Source of the DNA: Lolium rigidum
Taxonomy: Eukaryota > Streptophyta > Magnoliopsida > Poales > Poaceae
Direction of reading: 5' to 3'
Length of the DNA stretch: 64,000 nt
Assembly (NCBI RefSeq): GCF_022539505.1
Contig: NC_061510.1
Coordinates: 95,062,292-95,126,291, forward strand
The notes beneath the pieces were generated by a model, which did no database searches, was not told the DNA's origin, and worked only from the letters and a program-made list of their open reading frames with translations. Numbering within the stretch: position 1 is the first letter of the stretch; every line of letters begins with the position of its first letter. Shown here in pieces: positions 32,706 through 43,098 of this stretch. Both the position numbers and the translations under genes were made by a program.

Positions 32706-35233
32706 AGAAAGCGCTTATGGGAGACAACCCATGTTTTTACTACAGTACTTTTATCTTATATTTGAGTCTTGGAAGTTGTTACTACTGTAGCAACCTCTCC
32801 TTATCTTAGTTTTGTGCATTGTTGTGCCAAGTAAAGTCGTTGATAGTAAGGTTCATACTAGATTTGGATTACTGCGCAGAACAGATTTCTTTGTCGTCAC
32901 GAATCTGGGCCTAATTCTCTCGTAGGTAACTCGGAAATTATGCCAATTTACGTGAGTGATCCTCGGATATGTACGCAACTTTCATTCAATTTGAGCATTT
33001 TCATATGAGCAAGTCTGGTGCCTCAATAAAATTCATCTTTACGAACCGTTCTGTTTTGACAGATTCTCGCCTTTTATTTCGCATTGCCTCTTTTGCTATG
33101 TTGGATGAATTTCTTTGTTCCATTAATGTCCAGTAGCTTTGTGCAATGTCCAGAAGTGTTAAGAATGATTATGTCACCTCTGAACATGTAAATTTTAACT
33201 GTGCACTAACCCTCTAATGAGTTGTTTTGAGTTTGGTGTGGAGGAAGTTTTCAAGGATCAAGATAGGGAGATGATACAATATGATCAAGGAGAGTGAAAG
33301 CTCTAAGCTTGGGGATGCCCCGGTGGTTCACCCCTGCATATTTTAAGAAGACTCAAGCGTCTAAGCTTGGGGATGCCCAAGGCATCCCCTTCTTCATCGA
33401 CAACATTATCAGGTTCCTCCCCTGAAACTATATTTTTATTCCATCACATCTTATGTGCTTTGCTTGGAGCGTCGGTTTGTTTTTGTTTTTGTTTTTGTTT
33501 GAATAAAATGTATCCTAGCATTCATTGTGTGGGAGAGAGACACGCTCCGTTGTTGCATATGGACAAATATGTCCTTAGGCTTTACTCATAGTATTCATGG
33601 CGAAGGTTGAATCTTCTTCGTTAAATTGTTATATGGTTGGAATCGGGAAATGCTACATGTAGTAATTCTAAAATGTCTTGAATAATTTGATACTTGGAAA
33701 TTGTTGTGCTCATGTTTAAGCTCTTGCATCATATACTTTGCACCTATTAATGAAGAAATACATAGAGCTTGCTAAAATTTGGTTTGCATAATTGGTCTCT
33801 CTAAAGTCTAGATAATTTCTAGTATTGAGTTTTGAACAACAAGGAAGACGGTGTAGAGTCTTAAATGTTTACAATATGTCTTTTCTGTGAGTTTTGCTGC
33901 ACCAGTTCATCCTTGTGTTTGTTTCAAATAACCTTGCTAGCCTAAACCTTGTATCGAGAGGGAATACTTCTCATGCATCCAAAATCCTTGAGCCAACCAC
34001 TATGCCATTTGTGTCCACCATACCTACCTACTACATGGTATTTCTCCGCCATTCCAAAGTAAATTGCTTGAGTGCTACCTTTAAAATTTCCATTCTTTAC
34101 CTTTTGCAATATACAGCTCATGGGACAAATAGCTTAAAAACTATTGTGGTATTGAATATGTACTCATGCACTTTATCTCTTATTAAGTTGTTTGTTGTGC
34201 GATAACCATGTTTCTGGGGACGCCATCAACTAGTCTTTAGTGAATATCATGTGAGTTGCTATGCATGTCCGTCTTGTCTGAAGTAAGGGAGATTTATCAC
34301 TCGTTTAATGGTTAGAGCATGCATAATGTTAGAGAAGAACATTGGGCCGCTAACTAAAGCCATGAATCATGGTGGAAGTTTCAGTCTTGGACATATATCC
34401 TCAATCTCATATGAGAACATTAATTGTTGCTAATTTCTTATGCATTAAAGAGGAGTCCATTATCTGCTGTCTATGTTGTCCCGGTAAGGATGTCTAAGTT
34501 GAGAATAATCAAAAGCGAGAAATCCAAATGCGAGCTTTCTCCTTAGACCTTTGTAAAGGCGGCATAGAGGTACCCCTTTGTGACACTTGGTTAAAACATG
34601 TGTATTGCGATGATAATCCCGGTAATCCAAGCTAATTAGGACAAGGTGCGGGCACTATTAGTATACTATGCATGAGGCTTGCAACTTGTAAGATATAATT
34701 TACATGATACATATGCTTTATTACTACCGTTGACAAAATTGTTTCTTGTTTTCAAAACCAAAGCTCTAGCACAAATATAGCAATCAATGCTTCCCTCTGC
34801 GAAGAGCCTTTCTTTTACTTTTATGTTGAGTCAGTTCACCTATCTCTCTCCACCTCAAGAAGCAAACACTTGTGTGAACTGTGCATTGATTCCTACATAC
34901 TTGCATATTGCACTTGTTATATTACTTTACATTGACAATATCCATGAGATATACATGTTATAAGTTGAAAGCAACCGCTGAAACTCAATCTTCCTTTGTG
35001 TTGCTTCAATACCTTTACTTTGATTTATTGCTTTATGAGTTAACTCTTATGCAAGACTTATTGATGCTTGTCTTCAAAATACTATTCATGAAAAGTCTTT
35101 GCTTTATGATTCATTTGTTTACTCATGTCATTACCATTGTTTTGATCGCTGCATTCATTACATATGCTTACAATAGTATGATCAAGGTTATGATGGCATG
35201 TCACTCCGTAAATTATCTTTGTTATCGTTTACT
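32706..35233 (+). mobile_element. 3' non-coding region of element F
   Basis: No gene is supported. It includes a perfect hairpin GGGGATGCC-CAA-GGCATCCCC (33369-33389) and two internal copies of AAGCTTGGGGATGCC (about 33305 and 33364) that look like extra polypurine tracts. It then matches elements B (1469-3270) and the deleted unit at 5110-6090. Confidence 0.75.
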
Positions 35234-35267
35234 GCTCGGGACGAGCGAGAACTAAGCTTGGGGATGC
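35234..35267 (+). other. hairpin and polypurine tract of element F
   Basis: GCTCG-GGA-CGAGC (35234-35246), then AAGCTTGGGGATGC, directly before the 3' LTR. Confidence 0.8.
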
Positions 35268-36863
35268 TGATACGTCTCCGACGTATCGATAATTTCTTAT
35301 GTTCCATGCCACATTATTGATGATATCTACATGTTTTATGCATACTTTATGTCATATTTATGCATTTTCCGGCACTAACCTATTAACGAGATGCCGAAGA
35401 GCCGCTTGTTGTTTTCTCGTTGTTTTTGGTTTCAGAAATCCTAGTAAGGAAATATTCTCGGAATTGGACGAAATCAACGCCCAGGGGCCTATTTTGCCAC
35501 GAAGCTTCCAGAAGACCGAAGAGAAGACGAAGTGGGGCCACGGGGCGCCACCACACTAGAGCGGCGCGGCCCAGGGGGGCCCGCGCGGCCCTAGCGTGTG
35601 GGGCCCCCGTGACTCTCCCGACTCTGCCCTTCCGCCTACATATAGTCTTCATCGCGAAACCCCCAGTACCGAGAGCCACGATACGGAAAACCTTACTGAG
35701 ACGACGCCGCCGCCAATCCCATCTCGGGGGATTCAGGAGATCACCTCCGGCACCCCGCCGGAGAGGGGAATCATCTCCCGGAGGACTCTTCACCGCCATG
35801 GTCGCCTCCGGAGTGATGAGTGAGTAGTTCACCCCTGGACTATGGGTCCATAGCAGTAGCTAGATGGTCGTCTTCTCCTTATGTGCTTCATTGTCGGATC
35901 TTGTGAGCTGCCTAACATGATCAAGATCATCTATCCGTAATGCTATATGTTGTGTTTGTCGGGATCCGATGGATAGAGAATACTATGTTATGTTGATTAT
36001 CAATCTATTACCTATGTGTTGTTTATGATCTTGCATGCTCTCCGTTATTACTAGAGGCTCGGCCAAGTTTTTACTCTTAACTCCAAGAGGGAGTATTTAT
36101 GCTCGATAGTGGGTTCATGCCTCCATTAAATCCGGGACAAGTGACGTAAAGTTCTAAGGTTGTGGATGTGCTGTTGCCACTAGGGATAAAAAATTGATGC
36201 TATGTCCGAGGATGTAGTTATTCATTACATTACGCACCATACTTAATGCAATTGCTCGTTGTTTGCAACTTAATACCTGGAAGGGGTTCGGATGATAACC
36301 TCGAAGGTGGACTTTTTAGGCATAGATGCATGTTGGATAGCGGTCTATGTACTTTGTCGTAATGCCCAATTAAATCTCACTATACTCATCATATCATGTA
36401 TGTGCATGGTCATGCCCTCTCTATTTGTCAATTGCCCGACCGTAATTTGTTCACCCAACATGCTATTTATCTTATGGGAGAGACACCTCTAGTGAACCGT
36501 GGACCCCGGTCCATTCTTTTACATTGAATACAATCTCATCGCAATACTTGTTCTACCTGTTTTCTCGTAAACAATCATCATCCACACTATAAATCTAATC
36601 CTTTGTTACAGACAAGCCGGTGAGATTGACAACCTCACTGTTTCGTTGGGGCAAAGTACTTTGGTTGTGTTGTGCGAGTTCCACGTTGGCGCCGAATCCC
36701 TGGTGTTGCGCCGCACTACATCCCGCTGCCATCAACCTTCGACGTGCTTCTTGGCTCCTACTGGTTTGATGACCTTGGTTTCTTACTGAGGGAAAACTTG
36801 CTGCTGTGCGCATCATACCTTCCTCTTGGGGTTCCCAACGGACGTGTTAACTACGCGCAATCA
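35268..36863 (+). repeat. 3' LTR of element F
   Basis: This 1596-base LTR runs from TGATACGTCTCCGACGTATC to GCGCAATCA and is followed by the target duplication GCGAC. Confidence 0.92.
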
Positions 36864-37055
36864 GCGACGTCCTTCAATCGACGCACCGGTCTCCACGGAG
36901 AGGCAAGGAGCATGGAGCACGAAAGCGTCTTGTCGAGCGTCCGGGGAAGCCAAGAAGAAGAGTTTCAGCAGCGTCCTTCAATCGACGCAGCGGTCTCAAC
37001 AGCGAGGCAAGGAGCATAGAGCACGGAGGCACCCCATCGAGCGTCCGAGGAGGTG
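36864..37055 (+). repeat. tandem ~108-base unit split by element F
   Basis: The unit begins AGCCAAGAAG(A/G)AGAGTTTCAG and continues CGTCCTTCAATCGACGCA, GAGGCAAGGAGCAT, then ATCGAGCGTCC or close variants. Copy 1 starts at about 29950 and resumes after element F. Copy 2 starts near 36948 and runs to about 37052. Element F inserted within copy 1. Confidence 0.75.
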
Positions 37056-37989
37056 TAGACGAGAAAAGGACGATGACGAGGGAGCGCAAGGCCGCGAGCC
37101 TCTCCGACGGGAAGGCCGTGACTCGCATGCCAGGCGCCTGTACTCCTCAAGCAGGTCGCAGCGGGATGATCCCCCTAGGTACCAAACGAATTGGCCATAG
37201 TCTAATCGTTTTGCTCGATGCGTATCGATGTGGGCGTTTGAGCGAGGTTGTGGTGTCTAGAGGACTATAGGAGACATGAGGAGAGGCTATGTCCAGCTGT
37301 GCGCTCGTTTTAGTCTAGGGTTACCCTCACATCGCTTCGCTTGGGCTGGGCTTAGTGTATCTGGGCTTTCTAAATTCTAATTGTCGATGGGATCCTCGAG
37401 ATATTCGCGTACCAAGACTACATGTCCGAAATTCCTGAAATAATTTCAGGAATTGAAAACACCTTCTCGAATAGGTGCTCGGGTTATTCGGGTTCAAGAT
37501 ATACGGATTCGGGATCGGGAATTTTGAGTTTGGGATTTGGGTTTTATGCCCGAAGTGATCACCTCCACTAAATAATATTCCGTCTTTATGAGACAACAAA
37601 GTGTTAAACATGTGGTTTGAACTCTGATGGACAGGGGTTGCCACTTCCCTCCTAACCACCCAAGTATAAGTTGGTTCTTCTTTTAGGGGGGGCATTTATA
37701 AACACATCATTCTTAGAGCGATGATCATAACGCATATGACAAGGGGACCTGCCGGCCATCGAGCTTGCTTGGAGCTCTGATTAGGAAGTTTTTGCCATGA
37801 TTTTACACTCTGGTCCTCGGCAGCAAGAGGAAGCTAGCAGCGACTTGGGCGGGCTATGAGGCCGCGAACTGCCCGGGCTTTGGGAAAGCTTTTGAAGCCG
37901 TGATCACCAAGTTTTTGGCAAGGCATACTTCTCGAGTTCCGTTCATAGTTGATGACCCCACTTTGCTAACTCATGCCTCTCACAATTAT
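37056..37989. other. unassigned sequence, probably host of element G
   Basis: No recognised gene. A perfect palindrome AATTCCTGAAAT-A-ATTTCAGGAATT lies at 37430-37454, and TCGGGATCGGGAATTTT follows near 37510. The right part may belong to the CACTA-type gene continued at 38000-38021 and 48467. Confidence 0.35.
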
Positions 37990-38005
37990 TTTTATGCATG
38001 ATTGC

Positions 38006-38021
38006 AGGCCCATTATACGAT
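38006..38021 (+). pseudogene. exon start of CACTA ORF, left of element G
   Basis: GATTGCAG is a splice acceptor followed by GCCCATTATACGAT. Joined across element G to ATATCGACCGAGC at 48470 it continues the open frame, so element G sits inside this exon. Confidence 0.5.
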
Positions 38022-38232
38022 TGTTATCACCAGAATTTGACCGGATCAGAGGTGGGCCGCGATTAAGATGGGCTTGAAGGATATACACGGAAAATATACA
38101 TGAATCGGCCTTGTGTACAAAGTTTGGGCTAGTTTGCCCGTGTATCCGTAAATATAGTAGGATACGTGTCTGCTAGATAGAACTTGGCTCGTGCACGGTT
38201 GGGATTATTCCCACGTTAGAAAGTCTACGGAC

Positions 38233-38240
38233 TATAAATA
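38233..38240 (+). promoter_or_regulatory. TATA box of G LTR
   Basis: TATAAATA in ACGGACTATAAATATG, conserved in the other LTR at 47520-47527. Confidence 0.6.
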
Positions 38241-38352
38241 TGTATCTAGGGTTATTGAGAAACACAACAATCACGTTCATCACAAACCAATCTAGGCGCA
38301 TCGCCAACCCCTTTGTTTCGAGGGTTTCTTCCGGGTAAGCATCATGCTGCCC

Positions 38353-38371
38353 AGATCGCATCTTGCGATCT
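38353..38371 (+). other. hairpin 1 in G LTR
   Basis: AGATCGCA-TCT-TGCGATCT. In the 3' LTR the stem extends to a perfect 12 bp (47636-47662). Confidence 0.8.
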
Positions 38372-38515
38372 AGGCAGTAACGTTTATTCGTTGTTCATGC
38401 GTTGCTCGTGCTGAAGCCTTGTTGATGGCGAGCAGCGTAGTTATCATAGATGTGTTAGGGTTAGCATTGTTTCATCGTGTTACATGCTTTCGTCCATGCA
38501 ACCCTTAGACGTCTA

Positions 38516-38550
38516 GCCGCCCTTACACCTATCTTAGGTGTAAGGGCGGC
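38516..38550 (+). other. hairpin 2 in G LTR
   Basis: GCCGCCCTTACACCTA pairs perfectly with TAGGTGTAAGGGCGGC (16 bp) around a TCT loop. The 3' LTR copy (47804-47838) is identical. It lies downstream of the TATA box, so it would be in the transcript. Confidence 0.85.
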
Positions 38551-39186
38551 ACCCCGCTTGATCATTGTTTAGCAGATCCGATCCGTTATGATTGCTCCTT
38601 GCTCTTCAAGGATTAGTTTAATATCTACATAGTTAGGCCTTGCAAACGGATTGAAGGATCCAGTAGCACGTAGGGTGTAGTTTGCTAGCCCTAGATAAGA
38701 TGTTCCGGGGATCAACTCCATGTTGGTTTTTAGGCCTTGTCTAGGGTTGGTTTATCATCACCGTGCGTGGCTGCCAGGCTCAATCACGCGTAGGATGTTC
38801 CGATTATGTGGTGAAAACCCTAAATCGTCGTAGGTCGTTTTAGCTTTATATTGATCAAGTAGGACCACCATGTTATCGTAGACCTCATACGAACCATGGG
38901 TGGATCGGCTCCTTGAGCCGATTCACAGGACAACCTGAGAGCCGATCGAGGCTCGTATTTAATGTTTACGTGTATACCATGCAGGAAACTAAGCGAAGCA
39001 AATCCATCACCTTCCTGATCAGGTATAGGTCAGGTAGCACGCCCTTGCACCAGCATCGGACGTGCGTGCCGAGTCTTTGCGGGCCGTCGCTCGAGGGACC
39101 AGGGCCAGCTGTAGCTCTCGGAGCCTCCCGGCTCTACTGTGTTGCCCGTCGTTTCTCGCCGGTGGGTTTCTGACCGCAACACATTC

Positions 39187-39204
39187 TGGCACGCCCGGTG
39201 GGAC
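39187..39204 (+). other. primer binding site of element G
   Basis: TGGCACGCCCGGTGGGAC starts 5 bases after the LTR with the TGG that pairs with tRNA CCA. The tRNA was not identified. Confidence 0.7.
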
Positions 39205-39242
39205 AATCTTCGACATCAACTGCATCGCCATCTACATCCGAG

Positions 39243-42200
39243 ATGGCGGAAGGTACGCCGATCACGTACGAAGATCCGACCGAGGAGCTCAAGAAGAAGT
39301 ATGACGAGGTCAAAGCTATCCTCGAAGCCGACCTCATCGGCTCTTTCCGGAGGACCCGCTCACACGGCATTAGGTGGAAAGGGTTCTCACCCGAAGGCGC
39401 GCTCGATGGAGTGGACCCGTCCGCCCCTTCGCAGGAACGCACCAGGTCTCCGCGTCAGGAGATTAATTTCATGGTAGCTCATTCGCCGCACCGCCATTCC
39501 GAGAGCCTCGGTGAACACTTTGGAGCGTGTCGCCCTTCGGGTGATCCAGGAAATCATGAGGTATCAGTATTCTCCGTCAGGACCTGCTCTATGGACTCAC
39601 CAAGGAGAGATACCACTCCAGTCCCGACCACCGCTGCCGTTCGCGTTGGCAGCACCAGAAGTGCCGAGTTCACCGGCATATGTCGTCTACAAGATCGGTG
39701 GTGACCCTAGTGATTACCAGTTCTTGTATGAGGCGCCTAAGGAGATCCCTCACGGGTACACGTGCACGTACGTGCCGGACCGCAAGAATCGGGCACCGAC
39801 GAACCGCACCGCAACAGACAGGGACTTCGGAACAGCAGGAGGAACTTCTCGGAACAGATCTTGAGAAGCGTACGTGGCTAGCTAAGTATGCCACTCCGAC
39901 GAACCTCCGCAGCTCAACTCCTGCAGCTGGCTCGTAGCTTGAGAAGCAAGCGTGGCTGGCTAAGTATGCCACTCCAGCCGAATCTTCGTAGTTCGACTCT
40001 CGCAGCCAGCACCGCGGATCGGATCGACACAATCTTGAGAGACCAGTTCGGCATGGTGCCGAAAAGGAGGGCAATCGGCTATTCCAAGCGGTACCCCAAC
40101 GAGTACGATTTGATCCCACTACCACCCAAATATCGGCCCCCTGAATTCTCCAAGTTTAGTGGGACAGATGGCTCCAGTTCAATCGAACATGTGAGCCGAT
40201 ATTTGGCGCAGCTGGGCACGATCTCAGCATCAGATGAACTACGTGTGAGGTTCTTCGCACAGTCCCTCACAGGATCGGCTTTCGGGTGGTACACATCGCT
40301 GCCACCAGACTCAATCCGGACTTGGAAGCGCTTGGAAGAACAGCTCCACATGCAGCATCACTCGGAGGCTTCCGAGGCCGGCATTGCCGATCTAGCACAA
40401 ATGCGACGAAGCACGGAGAAACAAGTGTCGAATACATCCAGCGCTTCAGGACCGTTAGGAACCGATGCTATTCGGCTCGTGTGACTGAAAAAGAAGCAGT
40501 CGAGTTGGCGGTGGTGGGTCTCGCATCACCGATCAAGGACATGGCTTCCCAAGCAGACTACCCTTCACTGGCGCATATGGTTCAGAAGCTGTCATCATAT
40601 GAACAGCGCCACCCAGAGCTGTACCAGGATAAATTCAACCGTGCGGTAGTCTTGGTGGAGGCAGATGAAGATGAAGGCTCTGCGGGAGATCAAGAGGTAG
40701 CAGTGGCTGAATGGACTCGGGGGGCAAGCCCCGTGTCCTGCAAATGGGTTAAGCCCCAAGGTCCTCCAAGAGGGCTTGACTTCGACGTGACCAAAGCTGA
40801 GCAAATTTTCGACCTCTTACTTAAGGAGAAGCAGCTAAAGGTATCCGAAGGCCACAAAATCCCCACGGCACAGGAGCTGAACGGAAAGCCATACTGCAAG
40901 TGGCATAACACGTTCACCCATACCACCAACGACTGCAGGGTGTGGCGTCAGCAGATCCAAATGGCGATGGAACAAGGGCGTCTAATTTTCAGCCAGTACG
41001 CCATGAAAGTCGACACACACCCTTTCCCCGCCGTTAACATAGTGGAGTGCACTTACCCTGGGAGGTGCCAGCCAGGTTTCTCGTTCAACATCAACATGGT
41101 AGGACCTGGGCACCACCCTGGTAGGGACAGAGACGAGGGCAGCTGCTCTCATAACAGGGACAAAGAGGAAGCCGTTCCACGCGATCGGCTCCGGCACGAT
41201 GGCAAGCGCTACATCACAGAGGGAGAAGTGAGGAATGTGCGATACCAACGACCTCTCTCTGATCACCTCCTCAACAAATGCGTGAGTCAATACGACCAAC
41301 GCCGACGATATGATGACGATGACGAAAGAGATAGTCTGGCTAGCAGAGACGCCAGGAGACATCGTCGGCATGATCGCGACGAGGAGAGATATGAGCGTCA
41401 TGCCAAGGAAAAGTCAAGAGAGCAAGACGGTGTGGATAGGCACTGGGACTGTCCCTTCTTCAGACACTGCTGGGATTCAGGAATGAGCCGATTGCCTACA
41501 ATCGGCAACTGCCCAGAATGTAGACAGAAGAAGAAGGGTGCAGGTGACGTGTCAGTGTTCAAACGTGTAGGGCCTCTCCCATCTCGGAACAAGTACGCTA
41601 AGTCCTCTCGGGTGGAAGATCTCGAGGAGTTAGAAGAGGACGATGAAGAAGAAGAAGATAAGTACCACCGGCCAAGGTGGTGCCCTGATGGACTCAGCCG
41701 TTCCCAAAAGCGTAGGGTTCAGCGACTACGTGGTTTGGAGGAAGCTGAAAGGTTATACCTACACACGTTAAGGAAGGCGCGGCCTGATTTGGCCGCGAAA
41801 ATTCAGCGAACTCTGGACGAACAAGGTCGACCACAAAAGAAAGAGTGGCGCCCCAAACAAAGGAAAGCCGATGATGAGACATCGGCTGGCACAAACATGG
41901 TGTTCGTCCTTCCAGCGGAGTTTTGTGCTCCAGGATTAGACGAAACACCTGTGGCACAACTTGACTACGGCCCACAGCCAGTTATCTTCGAGAAGCCACG
42001 AGAAAGAAGCTACAAACACCTGAAGGCCCTGTACCTACGAGGTTATATCAATGGGCAGCCTATCAATAAGATGCTGGTGGACACCGGAGCGGCAGTCAAC
42101 ATTATGCCATACTCCATGCTACGTTGGTTGGGACGCTCTAGCTCGGATCTAATCAAGACCAACGTTACACTGAGCGATTTCAACGGCCAAGCATCTGAAG

Positions 42201-42376
42201 CACAAGGTGTTCTGAACGTGGATCTGACCGTAGGAAGAAAAACCATCCCTACGACGTTCTTTATTGTCGATAGCAAGAGCACCTATGTCTGTCCCGCTAG
42301 GGAGAGATTGGATCCACGCCAATCGTTGCATTCCATCCACGATGCACCAATGTTTAATACAGTGGGATGGAGATGA
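39243..42376 (+). pseudogene. gag and aspartic protease of element G, frame-shifted
   Basis: ATG at 39243 starts MAEGTPITYEDPTEELKKKY. The reading moves through several frames. The capsid core is at 39950-40430 (FSKFSGTDGSSSIEHVSRYL, FGWYTSLPPDSIRTWKRLEE) and continues from about 40430 in the 40286-42376 frame as VEYIQRFRTVRNRCYSARVT. It carries CKWHNTFTHTTNDC and a second Cys/His cluster around CPFFRHCW...CPEC, a charged Arg/Asp/Glu-rich stretch, and a retropepsin with LVDTGAAVNIMPYSML (Asp at 42080). A 77-base tandem duplication at about 39862-40013 repeats LEK..WLAKYATP and brings a stop. At least two frameshifts break it. Gag packages RNA and the protease matures the polyprotein; no polymerase follows. 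Confidence 0.75.
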
Positions 42377-43098
42377 AGTAGAGGTCGTCCACGCAGATGA
42401 CTCAACCGAGATTTCAACGGGTGGCATGAATGTTTGGGAGACGGCAGGCCAAGAGCCACTCTCAGGCATCACTTTGGACGACTGCGAGCGCATCGACGTG
42501 ACAAAAAGCAGGGTGAGGCTGGTCTTATCCACCGGCCTGACCGTGTAACGAGAGCAAAATCTATGGACGTACATGGCGAGGCCGATCCTCGTGATCCTCG
42601 CAGATGAGAGCAAGTCAATCAACATGGAGGCCGATTCCAGCAATCGGCCAAAATTATCCTCGCCATACGTCCTGCCTGTGTTCAACGTCGATCTAACGGG
42701 CGACGAAAAGCTGGGATATGGGTTTACGTCGGCTGATGTTCAAGTACAGTGCCTTGGCTAACTACAGAGCCGATATCTGTAGTTACCTGACAGATTCGGC
42801 TCGGGGGGCACCTAATCAGATGAACACGTGCCATACATGGGCAGTGAAATATGGGGGGCCGATAGAAAAATCGGCCAGTAAAAAAAAGTGTACATGCAAG
42901 TCACGTACCGATGCACAGACATCGACTTTAGAACTAAGAAACAAAGCCGATGCACAGCCATCGACTCTAGTACAAATTCAATAATGAAGTTTATCAGTGT
43001 ACACAGAGAGGCTCTACTGAAGAAACGCGTTGAGGGCGTGAAGGGCGTCAGCACGGATACGATCCACCTCGGCGATCTCGGCCTCGTCGGCCTCGTCT
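42377..43098 (+). mobile_element. element G, remnant between protease and antisense gene
   Basis: The start still reads as the protease-polymerase linker (STEISTGGMNVWETAGQEP, then LDDCERIDVTKSRVRLV) in shifted frames, and the reverse transcriptase domain is gone. Around 42790 is GGCTCGGGGGGCACC, and a short direct repeat CCGATGCACAG(A/C)CATCGACT lies near 42907 and 42949. No gene is supported. Confidence 0.55.

Larger units (their letters stand above)
29975..36863 (+). mobile_element. complete non-autonomous Athila-type element F
   Basis: This 6889-base element has LTRs of 1593 and 1596 bases and a perfect 5-bp target duplication GCGAC (29970-29974 and 36864-36868). It has a perfect tRNA-Asp-type primer binding site and a polypurine tract. 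Internally it carries one short gag/protease-like frame and about 2.5 kb of non-coding sequence. Reverse transcriptase, RNase H, integrase and env-like genes are absent, so it must rely on proteins of a related autonomous element. The LTRs differ by substitutions and by recurrent small indels around CTG/CAG. Confidence 0.93.
38022..39181 (+). repeat. 5' LTR of element G
   Basis: The boundaries are set by comparison with 47310-48466, by the primer binding site 5 bases downstream and by the target duplication. TATAAATA at 38233-38240 is a likely TATA box. Two perfect or near-perfect hairpins follow (see separate entries). Confidence 0.9.

Noticed and set aside
39519..40125. Minus-strand frame of 151 codons opposite gag of element G
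   Set aside because: It mirrors the gag codons and has no recognisable motif; gag on the plus strand explains the open frame.
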